From: Deltaproteobacteria bacterium
GTDB taxonomy: Bacteria > Desulfobacterota > Syntrophia > Syntrophales > UBA5619
Reading direction: 5' to 3'
DNA length: 10,219 nucleotides
Assembly: GCA_023487865.1 (NCBI GenBank)
Contig: JAMDBG010000096.1
Span: forward strand, 1-10,219
The notes beneath the pieces were generated by a model. It was not told the origin of the DNA. It made no database searches and saw only the letters and a list, made by a program, of their open reading frames with translations. The position numbers and the translations under genes were made by a program. The first letter of the stretch is position 1, and the number at the start of each line of letters is the position of its first letter. Below, in pieces: positions 1 through 7,672 of this stretch.

Positions 1-237
1 CAAGGCCCCGAGGGCGAGGGCTATACGATGGTGAGATCCGAAGGCGTTGGTGAGGACCGGAAAGGCAGACCCTTCCACGTTTTCGAAAAAAAGCGCCTTC
101 CCGCCGCCGGGGGCCTTGGACATGCGGTCCGTGATCTCGGTGATCTCCAGGACGGGAGAGACGCGCACGCCTATCCTCAGCAGTTCCCCCTCCTCCTCCA
201 GCCGGGCGACGAATTCCCCGAGATTATTCCAGCTCAT
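1..237 (-). CDS. ubiD: UbiD-family decarboxylase, N-terminal part (menaquinone pathway)
   Basis: Only the first 79 codons are present; the gene runs off the left edge. The protein begins MSWNNLGEFVARLEEEGELL and continues with EITEITDRMSK (about residues 31-41), a GGGKALFFENV segment and PVLTNAFGS. This is the typical N-terminal layout of UbiD-type prenyl-FMN-dependent decarboxylases. In futalosine organisms a UbiD homologue (called MqnL in some work) is believed to remove the carboxylate of the prenylated naphthoate. The catalytic Glu/Arg region lies outside the window. The ATG at 237-235 starts inside the end of ubiX (14-base overlap), so the two are probably translationally coupled. UbiX makes the cofactor UbiD needs, which supports the call. 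Other UbiD-type (aromatic acid) decarboxylases cannot be excluded, but the context favours menaquinone. Confidence 0.88.
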   Translation of the reverse strand, partial: MSWNNLGEFVARLEEEGELLRIGVRVSPVLEITEITDRMSKAPGGGKALFFENVEGSAFPVLTNAFGSHHRIALALGAL

Positions 238-850
238 CTTTATCCCCGCCGGGCGGCCCTCCCCACCGGGGAATGCCCGGCTGCTCGATGCCGAGATGAT
301 CCAAGACCCTGTCGGCGATGAACGTCGTGAGCTCCCCGATCGTCTGCGGATGGTGGTAGAATCCCGGCGAGGCCGGCATGATCGTGGCCCCGGCCTCCTG
401 GGCCTTGAGCATGTTGGTCAGATGAATACGGCTCAGGGGGGTTTCCCGGATTACTAGGATGAGCGGGCGCCTCTCCTTGAGGGTTACATCCGCCGCCCTC
501 TCCAGGAGGTTGGTGGTATGACCGCCGGCAACGGCGGCCAGGGTCTTCATGGAGCAGGGGACGATCGCCATGGCCCGGACGGGAAACGAACCGCTCGCCA
601 CCGGGGCGAACATGTCATCCGGGTCGTGCACGACCATCTCCGCCCGGACGCCCCTTGCTAAACGCATCCGGTCGAACAGCCCTTGCACCTCGCCGGGAGA
701 AATCTCCAGTTCATGGGCGAGGACCTTCGCCCCCATCCCGGAGACGATCAGGTGGACCTGCAGGGGGAGGCCGAGAAGGATCTCCACAAGCCTCAATGCG
801 TATCCGGCCCCGGAGGCCCCCGTTATCCCGACGATGATCCCTTTGTTCAC
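224..850 (-). CDS. ubiX: UbiX-type flavin prenyltransferase
   Basis: The 208-residue protein should join a dimethylallyl group to reduced FMN, making the prenyl-FMN cofactor used by UbiD-type decarboxylases. Visible family motifs are GITGASGA (residues 8-15, flavin binding), VPCSMKTL (97-104), RETPL (135-139) and MPASPGFY (158-165). Length fits the family (about 190-210). The start is taken as GTG at 850-848, because it gives the canonical MNKGIIVGITGASG beginning. Its GTGA overlaps the TGA stop of mqnP. The reading frame stays open upstream through the mqnP region, but that upstream translation is a shadow of mqnP. The stop lies inside the first codons of the ubiD homologue. The C-terminal tail after about residue 190 is Gly/Pro-rich and probably unstructured. 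Confidence 0.93.
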   Translation of the reverse strand: MNKGIIVGITGASGAGYALRLVEILLGLPLQVHLIVSGMGAKVLAHELEISPGEVQGLFDRMRLARGVRAEMVVHDPDDMFAPVASGSFPVRAMAIVPCSMKTLAAVAGGHTTNLLERAADVTLKERRPLILVIRETPLSRIHLTNMLKAQEAGATIMPASPGFYHHPQTIGELTTFIADRVLDHLGIEQPGIPRWGGPPGGDKDELE

Positions 851-1719
851 AGGATGCCCCTGAGCGCGCTTCCGGAGAAGATGGCGACCAGCACGAGGAT
901 GGAGATCATGCTGTTGACATGGAAGAAGGCCATGTCGATCCGCGATAGGTCGTGGGGATTCACCAGCCTGTGTTCCACGAAAAAGAGGACCGTGATGATG
1001 CCGACAAACAGGAGATAGACGGGGCTCAACGGGAAGAGCCAGTAGAGGTTCAGCAGGGACAGGGCGCTGATCCCGTGCAGGAGGGTCGAGGCCTTCATCG
1101 CCTTTTCCACTCCGAACCTGGCGGGAATGGAGTGGAGTCCCATGGTCCGGTCGAATTCGATGTCCTGGCAGGCATAGAGGATGTCGAAGCCGGCGATGTA
1201 CGTCATCAGGGCAAGGCTCAAAACTGCTATCATTCCGGAGATGGCGCCGGTTACGGCGATCCAGACGCCCATCGGCGCCAGCCCGATGGTGAAGCCGAGA
1301 AAGAGGTGGGCAAGCCAGGTCACCCGCTTCATGTAGGAGTAGGCAAAAAGGCACGCCAGAACGGGGAAGGAGAGCCAGAAGCACAAGGGGGAGAGCACGG
1401 CGGAAGCCGCTATGAAAACCAGGCTTGCGATGGCGGTGAAAAAGCCGGCTTCCCCTTTGGATATGACGCCCCGGGGAATCTCCCTGAGGGCCGTTCGCGG
1501 ATTTTTAGCGTCAATCGCCGCATCGGCGATGCGGTTGAACCCCATGGCCGCCGACCGGGCTCCCACCATAGCGACGATGATCCAGAACACCGTCGCTGCG
1601 TCCAGTGGCTTTGCCCTCTGGACCAGGACCATCGCCGAGAGGGCAAACGGCAACGCAAAGATCGTGTGCGAAAACTTGATCATGCGGGAATAGACAACGG
1701 CCTTGGACAAGATTTTCAT
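847..1719 (-). CDS. mqnP: UbiA-family prenyltransferase of menaquinone synthesis
   Basis: This polytopic membrane protein of 290 residues should attach the polyprenyl chain to 1,4-dihydroxy-6-naphthoate at the cytoplasmic membrane. The two Asp-rich UbiA motifs are present: FNRIADAAIDAKNPRT (N62, D66 and D70), and YACQDIEFD (D186 and D190) followed by SIPARFG. Several hydrophobic segments between and after them fit the usual eight to nine helices, and length is normal for the family. The ATG at 1719-1717 is preferred. An in-frame TTG two codons upstream (1725-1723) is possible, and neither start has a clear ribosome binding site. It is the first gene of the block mqnP-ubiX-ubiD, behind a good promoter at 1755-1783. 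The pairing with ubiX/ubiD and mqnA-E nearby points to menaquinone rather than ubiquinone. Confidence 0.9.
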   Translation of the reverse strand: MKILSKAVVYSRMIKFSHTIFALPFALSAMVLVQRAKPLDAATVFWIIVAMVGARSAAMGFNRIADAAIDAKNPRTALREIPRGVISKGEAGFFTAIASLVFIAASAVLSPLCFWLSFPVLACLFAYSYMKRVTWLAHLFLGFTIGLAPMGVWIAVTGAISGMIAVLSLALMTYIAGFDILYACQDIEFDRTMGLHSIPARFGVEKAMKASTLLHGISALSLLNLYWLFPLSPVYLLFVGIITVLFFVEHRLVNPHDLSRIDMAFFHVNSMISILVLVAIFSGSALRGIL

Positions 1720-1754
1720 AGACAATATACCATTTTTTCTTAATAATTTAGAGA

Positions 1755-1783
1755 TTTATACCGGCAAACAGAAGGGGTGTCAA
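1755..1783 (-). promoter_or_regulatory. sigma70-type promoter of mqnP-ubiX-ubiD
   Basis: Read on the minus strand, a perfect -35 box TTGACA (1783-1778) is followed by a 17-bp spacer and TATAAA (1760-1755). Transcription should begin near 1748, leaving a leader of roughly 30 bases before the mqnP ATG. The -35 box directly abuts, and shares one base with, the 18-bp repeat at 1783-1800. The upstream edge of this promoter is therefore identical to sequence near the regulator relic. Confidence 0.8.
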
Positions 1784-1800
1784 GATCAAAATGGCTTGCC
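1783..1800. repeat. 18-bp direct repeat, copy 1
   Basis: The + strand sequence AGATCAAAATGGCTTGCC recurs exactly at 6079-6096 in the same orientation. The copies bracket the 4.3-kb segment that holds katG and three damaged genes and that separates the two menaquinone gene blocks. This copy lies immediately upstream of the -35 box of mqnP. It may be an integration or duplication scar, or a shared upstream regulatory element; the sequence does not decide between these. Confidence 0.85.
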
Positions 1801-1829
1801 TGTATTTCCGCCTGTCCCTTCGATAGTCA

Positions 1830-1858
1830 TTGACAGCAAACCATCGATTGAATAGAGG
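1830..1858 (+). promoter_or_regulatory. Possible weak promoter for the HAD gene
   Basis: A perfect TTGACA (1830-1835) is followed after 17 bp by TAGAGG (1853-1858), which matches only three positions of the -10 consensus. It points toward the HAD gene that begins at 1953. No better promoter is visible between 1801 and 1952, and there is no clear ribosome binding site before the ATG. Confidence 0.25.
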
Positions 1859-1952
1859 TACGAGGTACGACGAGAAATTGAGCCCATAGTTTTGATCTTA
1901 AGACAGGGTGGGTTCTTTGCGCATCGAAACACTTTAACGGCCCATTGCAGAC

Positions 1953-2941
1953 ATGAAACTTCCGAAACTGATCGTATTTGACATGGACGGCGTGCTGATC
2001 GACGTCTCCGGCTCGTACCGCGAAACCGTCCGGAAAGCGGCGCGTCTCTTTTTCGCTGGGGCAAAGGGCTTCGAGAGCCTGCCCGATCCCCTCCTTTGAC
2101 GGACCTCGCCTCGCTCAAGCAGACCGGCGGCCTGAACAACGACTGGGACCTCACGGCCCTCGCCCTCCATCTGCTCTTTGCGCCGGTCAAAGCAAACGCC
2201 GTCCCCTCATCGGCGCCGGATGGTTCATCGTATGAAGAGACGATCCGCCGTTGCGACGTGTCGGATCTCGCCCTTTTCCTGAACATCTCCGCCCGCCCGC
2301 TCACGGAGCTCCTCGAACAGCACGGCAGGCGAAACGAGTCCTCCGTGGCCCGCTGCTACCGGGACGACGTCGGTGCCGGCAACGTGATCAAGCAGATCTT
2401 CCAGGAGATCTATCTCGGCCCGTCTCTCTTCAGGAAGCATTACGGTCAAGAGCCCCGCTTCTGGACCAAAGAGGGCCTTATCCACCGGGAGACCCTTCTG
2501 ATCGACTCGCCCCTTCTTGCCGCTCTCAGCCGGGATCACCTCCTGGCCATCGCAACCGGCCGTCCCAAGGTGGAAGCGGATTTTCCCCTGGACCGTTTCG
2601 ATCTGAGGAAATACTTTCAGACCGTGATCACGCTGGATGATTCCATCATGGAAGAGGAGAGGATATTCTATGAGAGCGGCACGCGGGTCTCTCTGATGAA
2701 ACCCGATCCCTATATGCTCGATCGGATCGCGAGTCTGATCGGCAAGCTGTTCAACGATTGTTATTATCTTGGGGACATGCCCGATGACATGCAGGCCGCC
2801 CGGGCTTCAAAGACCGGATACAAGGGCGTGGGTGTCACCGTCTCTTCCACCGAGCCGGAAGCCCTTCGCCGGGATCTGCTGCGAGCCGGCGCAGATCACA
2901 TCATCACTGATTACTCGACCTTGCCGGGTATCTTTGTTTGA
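1953..2941 (+). pseudogene. HAD-superfamily phosphatase, frameshifted
   Basis: The first frame (ATG at 1953) gives 48 residues containing HAD motif I, FDMDGVL, with nucleophile D10 and D12, then stops at TGA 2097-2099. The rest continues in the -1 frame from about 2096 to the TGA at 2939-2941. Counting from 2096, that part carries motif II (ATGRPK, T154), motif III (LMKPDP, K202) and motif IV (YYLGDMPDD, 226-231), plus an alpha-helical cap region. Joined as ...PDPLL/LTDLA..., it is about 329 residues and resembles the HAD IA-like hypothetical family TIGR01548 (from memory). One missing base near 2090-2096 explains the break. Either half alone lacks essential residues, so the protein is probably inactive unless the break is a sequencing error. 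Substrate unknown. It is the only rightward gene in the window and has no obvious link to the menaquinone genes. Confidence 0.8.
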
Positions 2942-3055
2942 TCGTGCACCAACGAAACTCCCATCCAATATAATAACCAGGTAAATCGCTCTTACCCCCG
3001 CTTATCAATGATTTTTGGGTTGGGCTTGAAATTAAGATTACCATTTGTAACTGGT

Positions 3056-3086
3056 AAAAAAAGGCAGAGCCAATTGACTCTGCCTT
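3056..3086 (-). terminator. Rho-independent terminator behind katG and the PEP-CTERM relic
   Basis: AAGGCAGAG (3061-3069) and CTCTGCCTT (3078-3086) form a perfect 9-bp stem with an 8-base loop. Seven A residues on the + strand (3056-3062, the last two also in the stem) become a U tract in the minus-strand transcript. No T run follows on the + strand, so it serves leftward transcription only. It lies one base beyond the stop of the PEP-CTERM relic and about 150 bp beyond katG. Confidence 0.9.
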
Positions 3087-3087
3087 G

Positions 3088-3207
3088 CTATGTTATCCCC
3101 ACACCTGCCAATCCTGCCAAACCAAGACCAATGAGTAGAAAAGATGACGGTTCCGGAGCAGTCGGTATTTTCCCATCTGCCCCATACACCGTATAGATCC
3201 CATCCTG
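3088..3207 (-). pseudogene. C-terminal remnant of a PEP-CTERM surface protein
   Basis: After a TGA at 3210-3208 the frame is open for 39 codons to TAG 3090-3088 with no plausible start codon. It encodes QDGIYTVYGADGKI, then PTAPEPSSF, then the hydrophobic run LLIGLGLAGLAGVGIT. The Pro-Glu-Pro motif followed at once by a Gly/Leu/Ala-rich transmembrane helix is the hallmark of the PEP-CTERM signal, which exosortase uses to process exported surface proteins. The usual basic cluster after the helix is missing, and no signal peptide or mature domain is present, so this is a relic rather than a working gene. The frame also runs a few codons further upstream (SINVFEGF) before the TGA, up to the katG stop. 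The remnant begins 31 bp after katG and ends just before the terminator, suggesting that the terminator originally belonged to this gene. Confidence 0.62.
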
Positions 3208-3238
3208 TCAGAAGCCCTCGAAAACATTTATGCTACGA

Positions 3239-5413
<2,175 letters not shown>

Positions 5414-5430
5414 ATAAGCCTCCTTTTCTG

Positions 5431-5443
5431 CAATTTATAATTG
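5431..5443. promoter_or_regulatory. AT-rich palindrome in the katG upstream region, candidate operator
   Basis: CAATT-TAT-AATTG is a perfect 5-3-5 inverted repeat between the katG start and its likely promoter. On the minus strand it overlaps TATAAA, which could act as a -10 box with a poor -35 (TTAAAC) 17 bp upstream. Fur/PerR-family repressors bind AT-rich palindromes of this kind, but the match to the published PerR box is only partial. A second short palindrome, GGAAT-C-ATTCC, lies at 5483-5493. Confidence 0.35.
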
Positions 5444-5552
5444 TTTACGCATATATGTTTAACTGTTTGGCCGTTTTTATCTGGAATCATTCCTCGTAAC
5501 ATGCAAAAAAAGGATGGGCTGTCATAGCAGTCATACATCCTTAATCTTTGGA

Positions 5553-6010
5553 CTACCGTCCGCCAATAACCTCTTTTACGTTCATCTTGCAGTCACAGCA
5601 ATACCCGTAATACTCCATCCGTGCATCCGTCACCACAAACCCAACTTCTCAGGCTATAACCTTTACCGCGATGGACAAAGGGAGAGTATAATCCTCAATC
5701 TTTCCGCATTGTCTGCATACTATTATAGGTTGACGTGCTCTTCTAGATTTCCTTCATAACGATTTTCCGTTCGGTCGAACTCCAAGGATTTGATGAGGCC
5801 CTGTTGGGTAAATTCTCCTAAGGTTGCGTAAACTGTTGATAAGCTCATCCGCTTCGTCCTTTTCGTCGCCTCAACATAAATAAGATTTGCGCCAGGGTGA
5901 AGGTGTCTGTTTTCCACAAGTACATCGATAATAGCCAAGCGCTGAGGAGTGATCTTCAGCCCCTTTCCTCTCAATTGCCTGATAAGCCCTTCTTTTGTGA
6001 TCATTTGCAT
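5553..6010 (-). pseudogene. Fur/PerR-family peroxide or metal regulator, broken
   Basis: The first 95 codons (ATG 6010-6008 to TAA 5725-5723) give a complete winged-helix DNA-binding domain: GLKITPQRLAIIDVL, HLHPGANLIYVEA, and recognition helix region SLSTVYATLGEFTQQGLI. It stops at LEEHVNL, exactly where the family continues with I-C-x-x-C. The continuation is present in another frame: CRQCGKIEDYTLPL, then an in-frame TGA (5651-5649), then EVGFVVTDARMEYYGYCCDCK and a stop at 5555-5553. The two CxxC structural zinc pairs of Fur/PerR proteins are thus still recognisable but untranslatable in one piece. About five extra bases near 5720-5727 explain the frameshift. Intact length would be about 150 residues, normal for the family. 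The DNA-binding half could still be made but lacks most of the dimerisation and metal domain. Placement upstream of katG favours a PerR-like role. Confidence 0.85.
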
Positions 6011-6027
6011 TTCGGATTCATTCCAAG

Positions 6028-6074
6028 ATTATATTTAAAGTTAATGTTCTCATTTTGGTTTGTCAAGTATACTT
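6028..6074 (-). promoter_or_regulatory. Promoter and operator-like region of the regulator relic
   Basis: On the minus strand a TTGACA (6066-6061) is followed after 17 bp by a weak TAACTT (6043-6038). A perfect TATAAT (6033-6028) lies nearby but has no good -35 at the right distance. Two palindromes occupy the region. One is AAGTATACTT (6065-6074, perfect), overlapping the TTGACA. The other is an imperfect 18-bp palindrome at 6028-6045 (ATTATATTT/AAAGTTAAT, 7 of 9 pairs) overlapping the possible -10 boxes, as expected of an autoregulated Fur-family gene. Promoter assignment is inferred. Confidence 0.4.
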
Positions 6075-6078
6075 CAAC

Positions 6079-6096
6079 AGATCAAAATGGCTTGCC
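6079..6096. repeat. 18-bp direct repeat, copy 2
   Basis: This is an exact copy of 1783-1800. It lies between the end of mqnB and the upstream region of the regulator relic, and marks the right border of the 4.3-kb segment. As at the other copy, a TTGACA lies on the leftward side (here 12 bp away, directly adjoining there). Confidence 0.85.
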
Positions 6097-6125
6097 GCGT
6101 GTCAAGAGGAAATAGGCAAGGGAGC

Positions 6126-6159
6126 GATTTGCCCTGCCGATCGGCGCGATCAGCAAATC
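6126..6159. other. Stem-loop downstream of mqnB
   Basis: GATTTGC (6126-6132) and GCAAATC (6153-6159) form a 7-bp stem enclosing further GATC-based pairing. It is the only hairpin seen in the 110 bp between mqnB and the repeat. No U tract follows on the minus strand, so it is not a standard Rho-independent terminator. It may protect the 3' end of the mqnB transcript or be incidental. Confidence 0.35.
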
Positions 6160-6206
6160 CCACTGAATTGCCTCGCGCAGAAATTAGGGAAATAGGTACC
6201 CCCGTT

Positions 6207-6839
6207 CTATCCGGCGAGAGAAAGTAGGCGCGGCAGGACGGAATCTTTGAAGAACCGGGAATGGGCGTTCCGGTAAAGTTCGATGTTCTTGACGATCTCG
6301 GCGCTCTGGCGCTGGTCCGGGGTATCGGAGGCAAACTTGAACAGGAAGCAATTTACGCCGAAGCGCCGGCACGCCTGCACCACTGCGGCCCCCTCCATAT
6401 CGGCGAGCTGGGCGCTCGATGCGACGCTTTCCCTTTCGTCCGGATCGCGCAGCGGCCTGTCTTGGGTGGCTAGGGCGGCGACGGCGAAACCGTCCAATAC
6501 ATCGGGGAGATGTTCATGGGGGAGGCCTGACTTAAGACCTGGCCGGTCCGGCTCTATGACCTTGGAAATATGATAGCATTCCCCCAGCGCGCACCGTCTG
6601 TCGGCGGCCCCGGCGGCCCCGAGATTGCAGACCAGGGCTGGCCGGCGGGTCTGGATCAGATAGGCGCAGGCCATGGCGGCATTGGCCTTGCCGATCCCCG
6701 AGATGATCAAGGCGATCCGGTCGTTGCCATAGAGGCTGAAAGGCTCGGCCCCCCATTCCCGCAGCGATAAATCCCTGATGAACGGGACCGCCTCCAGCAG
6801 CGTCGCCATGACCAGGCCGATTACAGGATTCCCAGACAT
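6207..6839 (-). CDS. mqnB: Futalosine hydrolase (nucleosidase)
   Basis: The 210-residue protein belongs to the MTA/SAH nucleosidase fold and should split off the nucleobase of futalosine or aminofutalosine, giving dehypoxanthine futalosine for MqnC. Seen in the protein are MATLLEAVPF near the N-terminus, ISGIGKANAA (47-55), CNLGAAGAA (71-79), the substrate-binding DMEGAA (147-152, with M148 and E149) and FASDTPD with the probable catalytic acid D172. Length is typical. ATG 6839-6837 lies inside the end of mqnD (19-base overlap) behind a GAGAGGG ribosome site, implying coupling. Whether it prefers futalosine or aminofutalosine cannot be told; no separate deaminase gene is visible here. It is the last gene of the right-hand block, after which the operon is interrupted. 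Confidence 0.88.
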   Translation of the reverse strand: MSGNPVIGLVMATLLEAVPFIRDLSLREWGAEPFSLYGNDRIALIISGIGKANAAMACAYLIQTRRPALVCNLGAAGAADRRCALGECYHISKVIEPDRPGLKSGLPHEHLPDVLDGFAVAALATQDRPLRDPDERESVASSAQLADMEGAAVVQACRRFGVNCFLFKFASDTPDQRQSAEIVKNIELYRNAHSRFFKDSVLPRLLSLAG

Positions 6840-7672
6840 CGTACCCTCTCTTCCAGCGTCTCGACTGCCCGCATCCCCGTCTCACCCAGAGAAAGGGTGA
6901 ATTCGTTCACATACAGCGAGATATGAGCGGAGATCACCCTCTCATCGAGCTCCTGGGCGTGGAGTTTGATAAACTCGATTCCCGCCCGCGGGTTTCTCCG
7001 CGCATGGTCGACGGATTGCCTGAGCAACGCTTCGACGGCCTCCTTATGGCGGGATATGTCCCGGCGCAACGCGATGCAGCCCAGCGGCAGGGGAAGTCCT
7101 GTTTCCGCTTCCCACCACTGGCCGAGGTCGACGAGCTTGCGGCAATCGTAGTCCTGATAGACAAACCGCCCTTCATGGATGACCAGCCCCGCATCATACC
7201 TGCCGGAGGCAACGCCGGGGAGGATCTCGTCGAATCTCACGAACTCCGCGTTTCCGCGCCCACACTGCCAGAGCTGAAGCAGCAGATAGGCGGTCGTGTA
7301 ACGGCCGGGAACGGCGATCCGCGCGTCCCTGATCCAAGCGGGGGACGCGATGCCGGTTTCCGGCGAAATCGGGTCATGCCCCCCGCCTTTCCGGGCGATG
7401 AGGAGCGGACCGCACCCGTAGCCGAGGGCGGCGCCCGAATCGAGGAGGCAATAGCGATCCTTCAGCAGCAGATAGGCGTAAAAAGAGAGCTTGGTGAGGG
7501 GATAGGTCCCCGCGAAGGCCCGCTCGTTCAACTCCTCCACGTCCGCGATTTGAGACCGGAAACGGAAGGGGGCGGTATCGATCCGCCGATGGATCAGGGC
7601 GTCGAAGATGAACGTGTCGTTTGGACAGGGGGAAAAGCCGATATCCAGCTCCAGCACATCTTCACTGCTCAT
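6821..7672 (-). CDS. mqnD: 1,4-dihydroxy-6-naphthoate synthase
   Basis: The 283-residue protein should convert cyclic dehypoxanthine futalosine to 1,4-dihydroxy-6-naphthoate. It has the periplasmic-binding-protein-like fold of MqnA/MqnD but acts in the cytoplasm, with no signal peptide. Family signatures are FSPCPNDTFIF (13-23), LTKLSFYAY (59-67), GYGCGPLLI (84-92), VPGRYTTAYLL (121-131) and VIHEGRF (164-170), whose His is probably the catalytic one. The ATG (7672-7670) overlaps the mqnC stop as ATGA, and the gene ends inside mqnB, so the three are co-translated. The SPCPNDTF and GYGCGP motifs separate it clearly from MqnA. Confidence 0.94.
   Translation of the reverse strand: MSSEDVLELDIGFSPCPNDTFIFDALIHRRIDTAPFRFRSQIADVEELNERAFAGTYPLTKLSFYAYLLLKDRYCLLDSGAALGYGCGPLLIARKGGGHDPISPETGIASPAWIRDARIAVPGRYTTAYLLLQLWQCGRGNAEFVRFDEILPGVASGRYDAGLVIHEGRFVYQDYDCRKLVDLGQWWEAETGLPLPLGCIALRRDISRHKEAVEALLRQSVDHARRNPRAGIEFIKLHAQELDERVISAHISLYVNEFTLSLGETGMRAVETLEERVRCLGIL

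Larger units (their letters stand above)
1782..1899. repeat. 118-bp segment bounded by 10-bp perfect inverted repeats
   Basis: AAGATCAAAA at 1782-1791 is matched by its exact reverse complement TTTTGATCTT at 1890-1899. The inner bases TGGCTTG versus the reverse complement CTATGGGCTC keep partial similarity after a 3-base offset. The left arm is part of the 18-bp direct repeat. The segment has no gene. It contains a 7-bp tandem duplication of AGGTACG (1856-1869). It could be a small non-autonomous element or transposon end remnant; chance is also possible. Confidence 0.4.

Noticed and set aside
850..1384. Upstream extension of the ubiX frame
   Set aside because: The added residues have no similarity to UbiX and lie over mqnP. 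The GTG at 850 gives the canonical UbiX N-terminus.
952..1743. 263-codon open frame on the + strand over mqnP
   Set aside because: Highly charged, low-complexity translation with no domain, lying wholly opposite a well-supported membrane protein gene.
2090..2100. Programmed release-factor-2-type +1 frameshift at CTTTGAC
   Set aside because: A +1 shift here leads into a frame that does not encode the HAD protein and soon stops (about 2236). The true continuation is in the -1 frame, and no XXXYYYZ slippery heptamer is present.
1786..2304. 172-codon minus-strand frame over the start of the HAD gene
   Set aside because: The opposite strand carries clear HAD motif I. This frame is Arg/Ser-rich and matches nothing.
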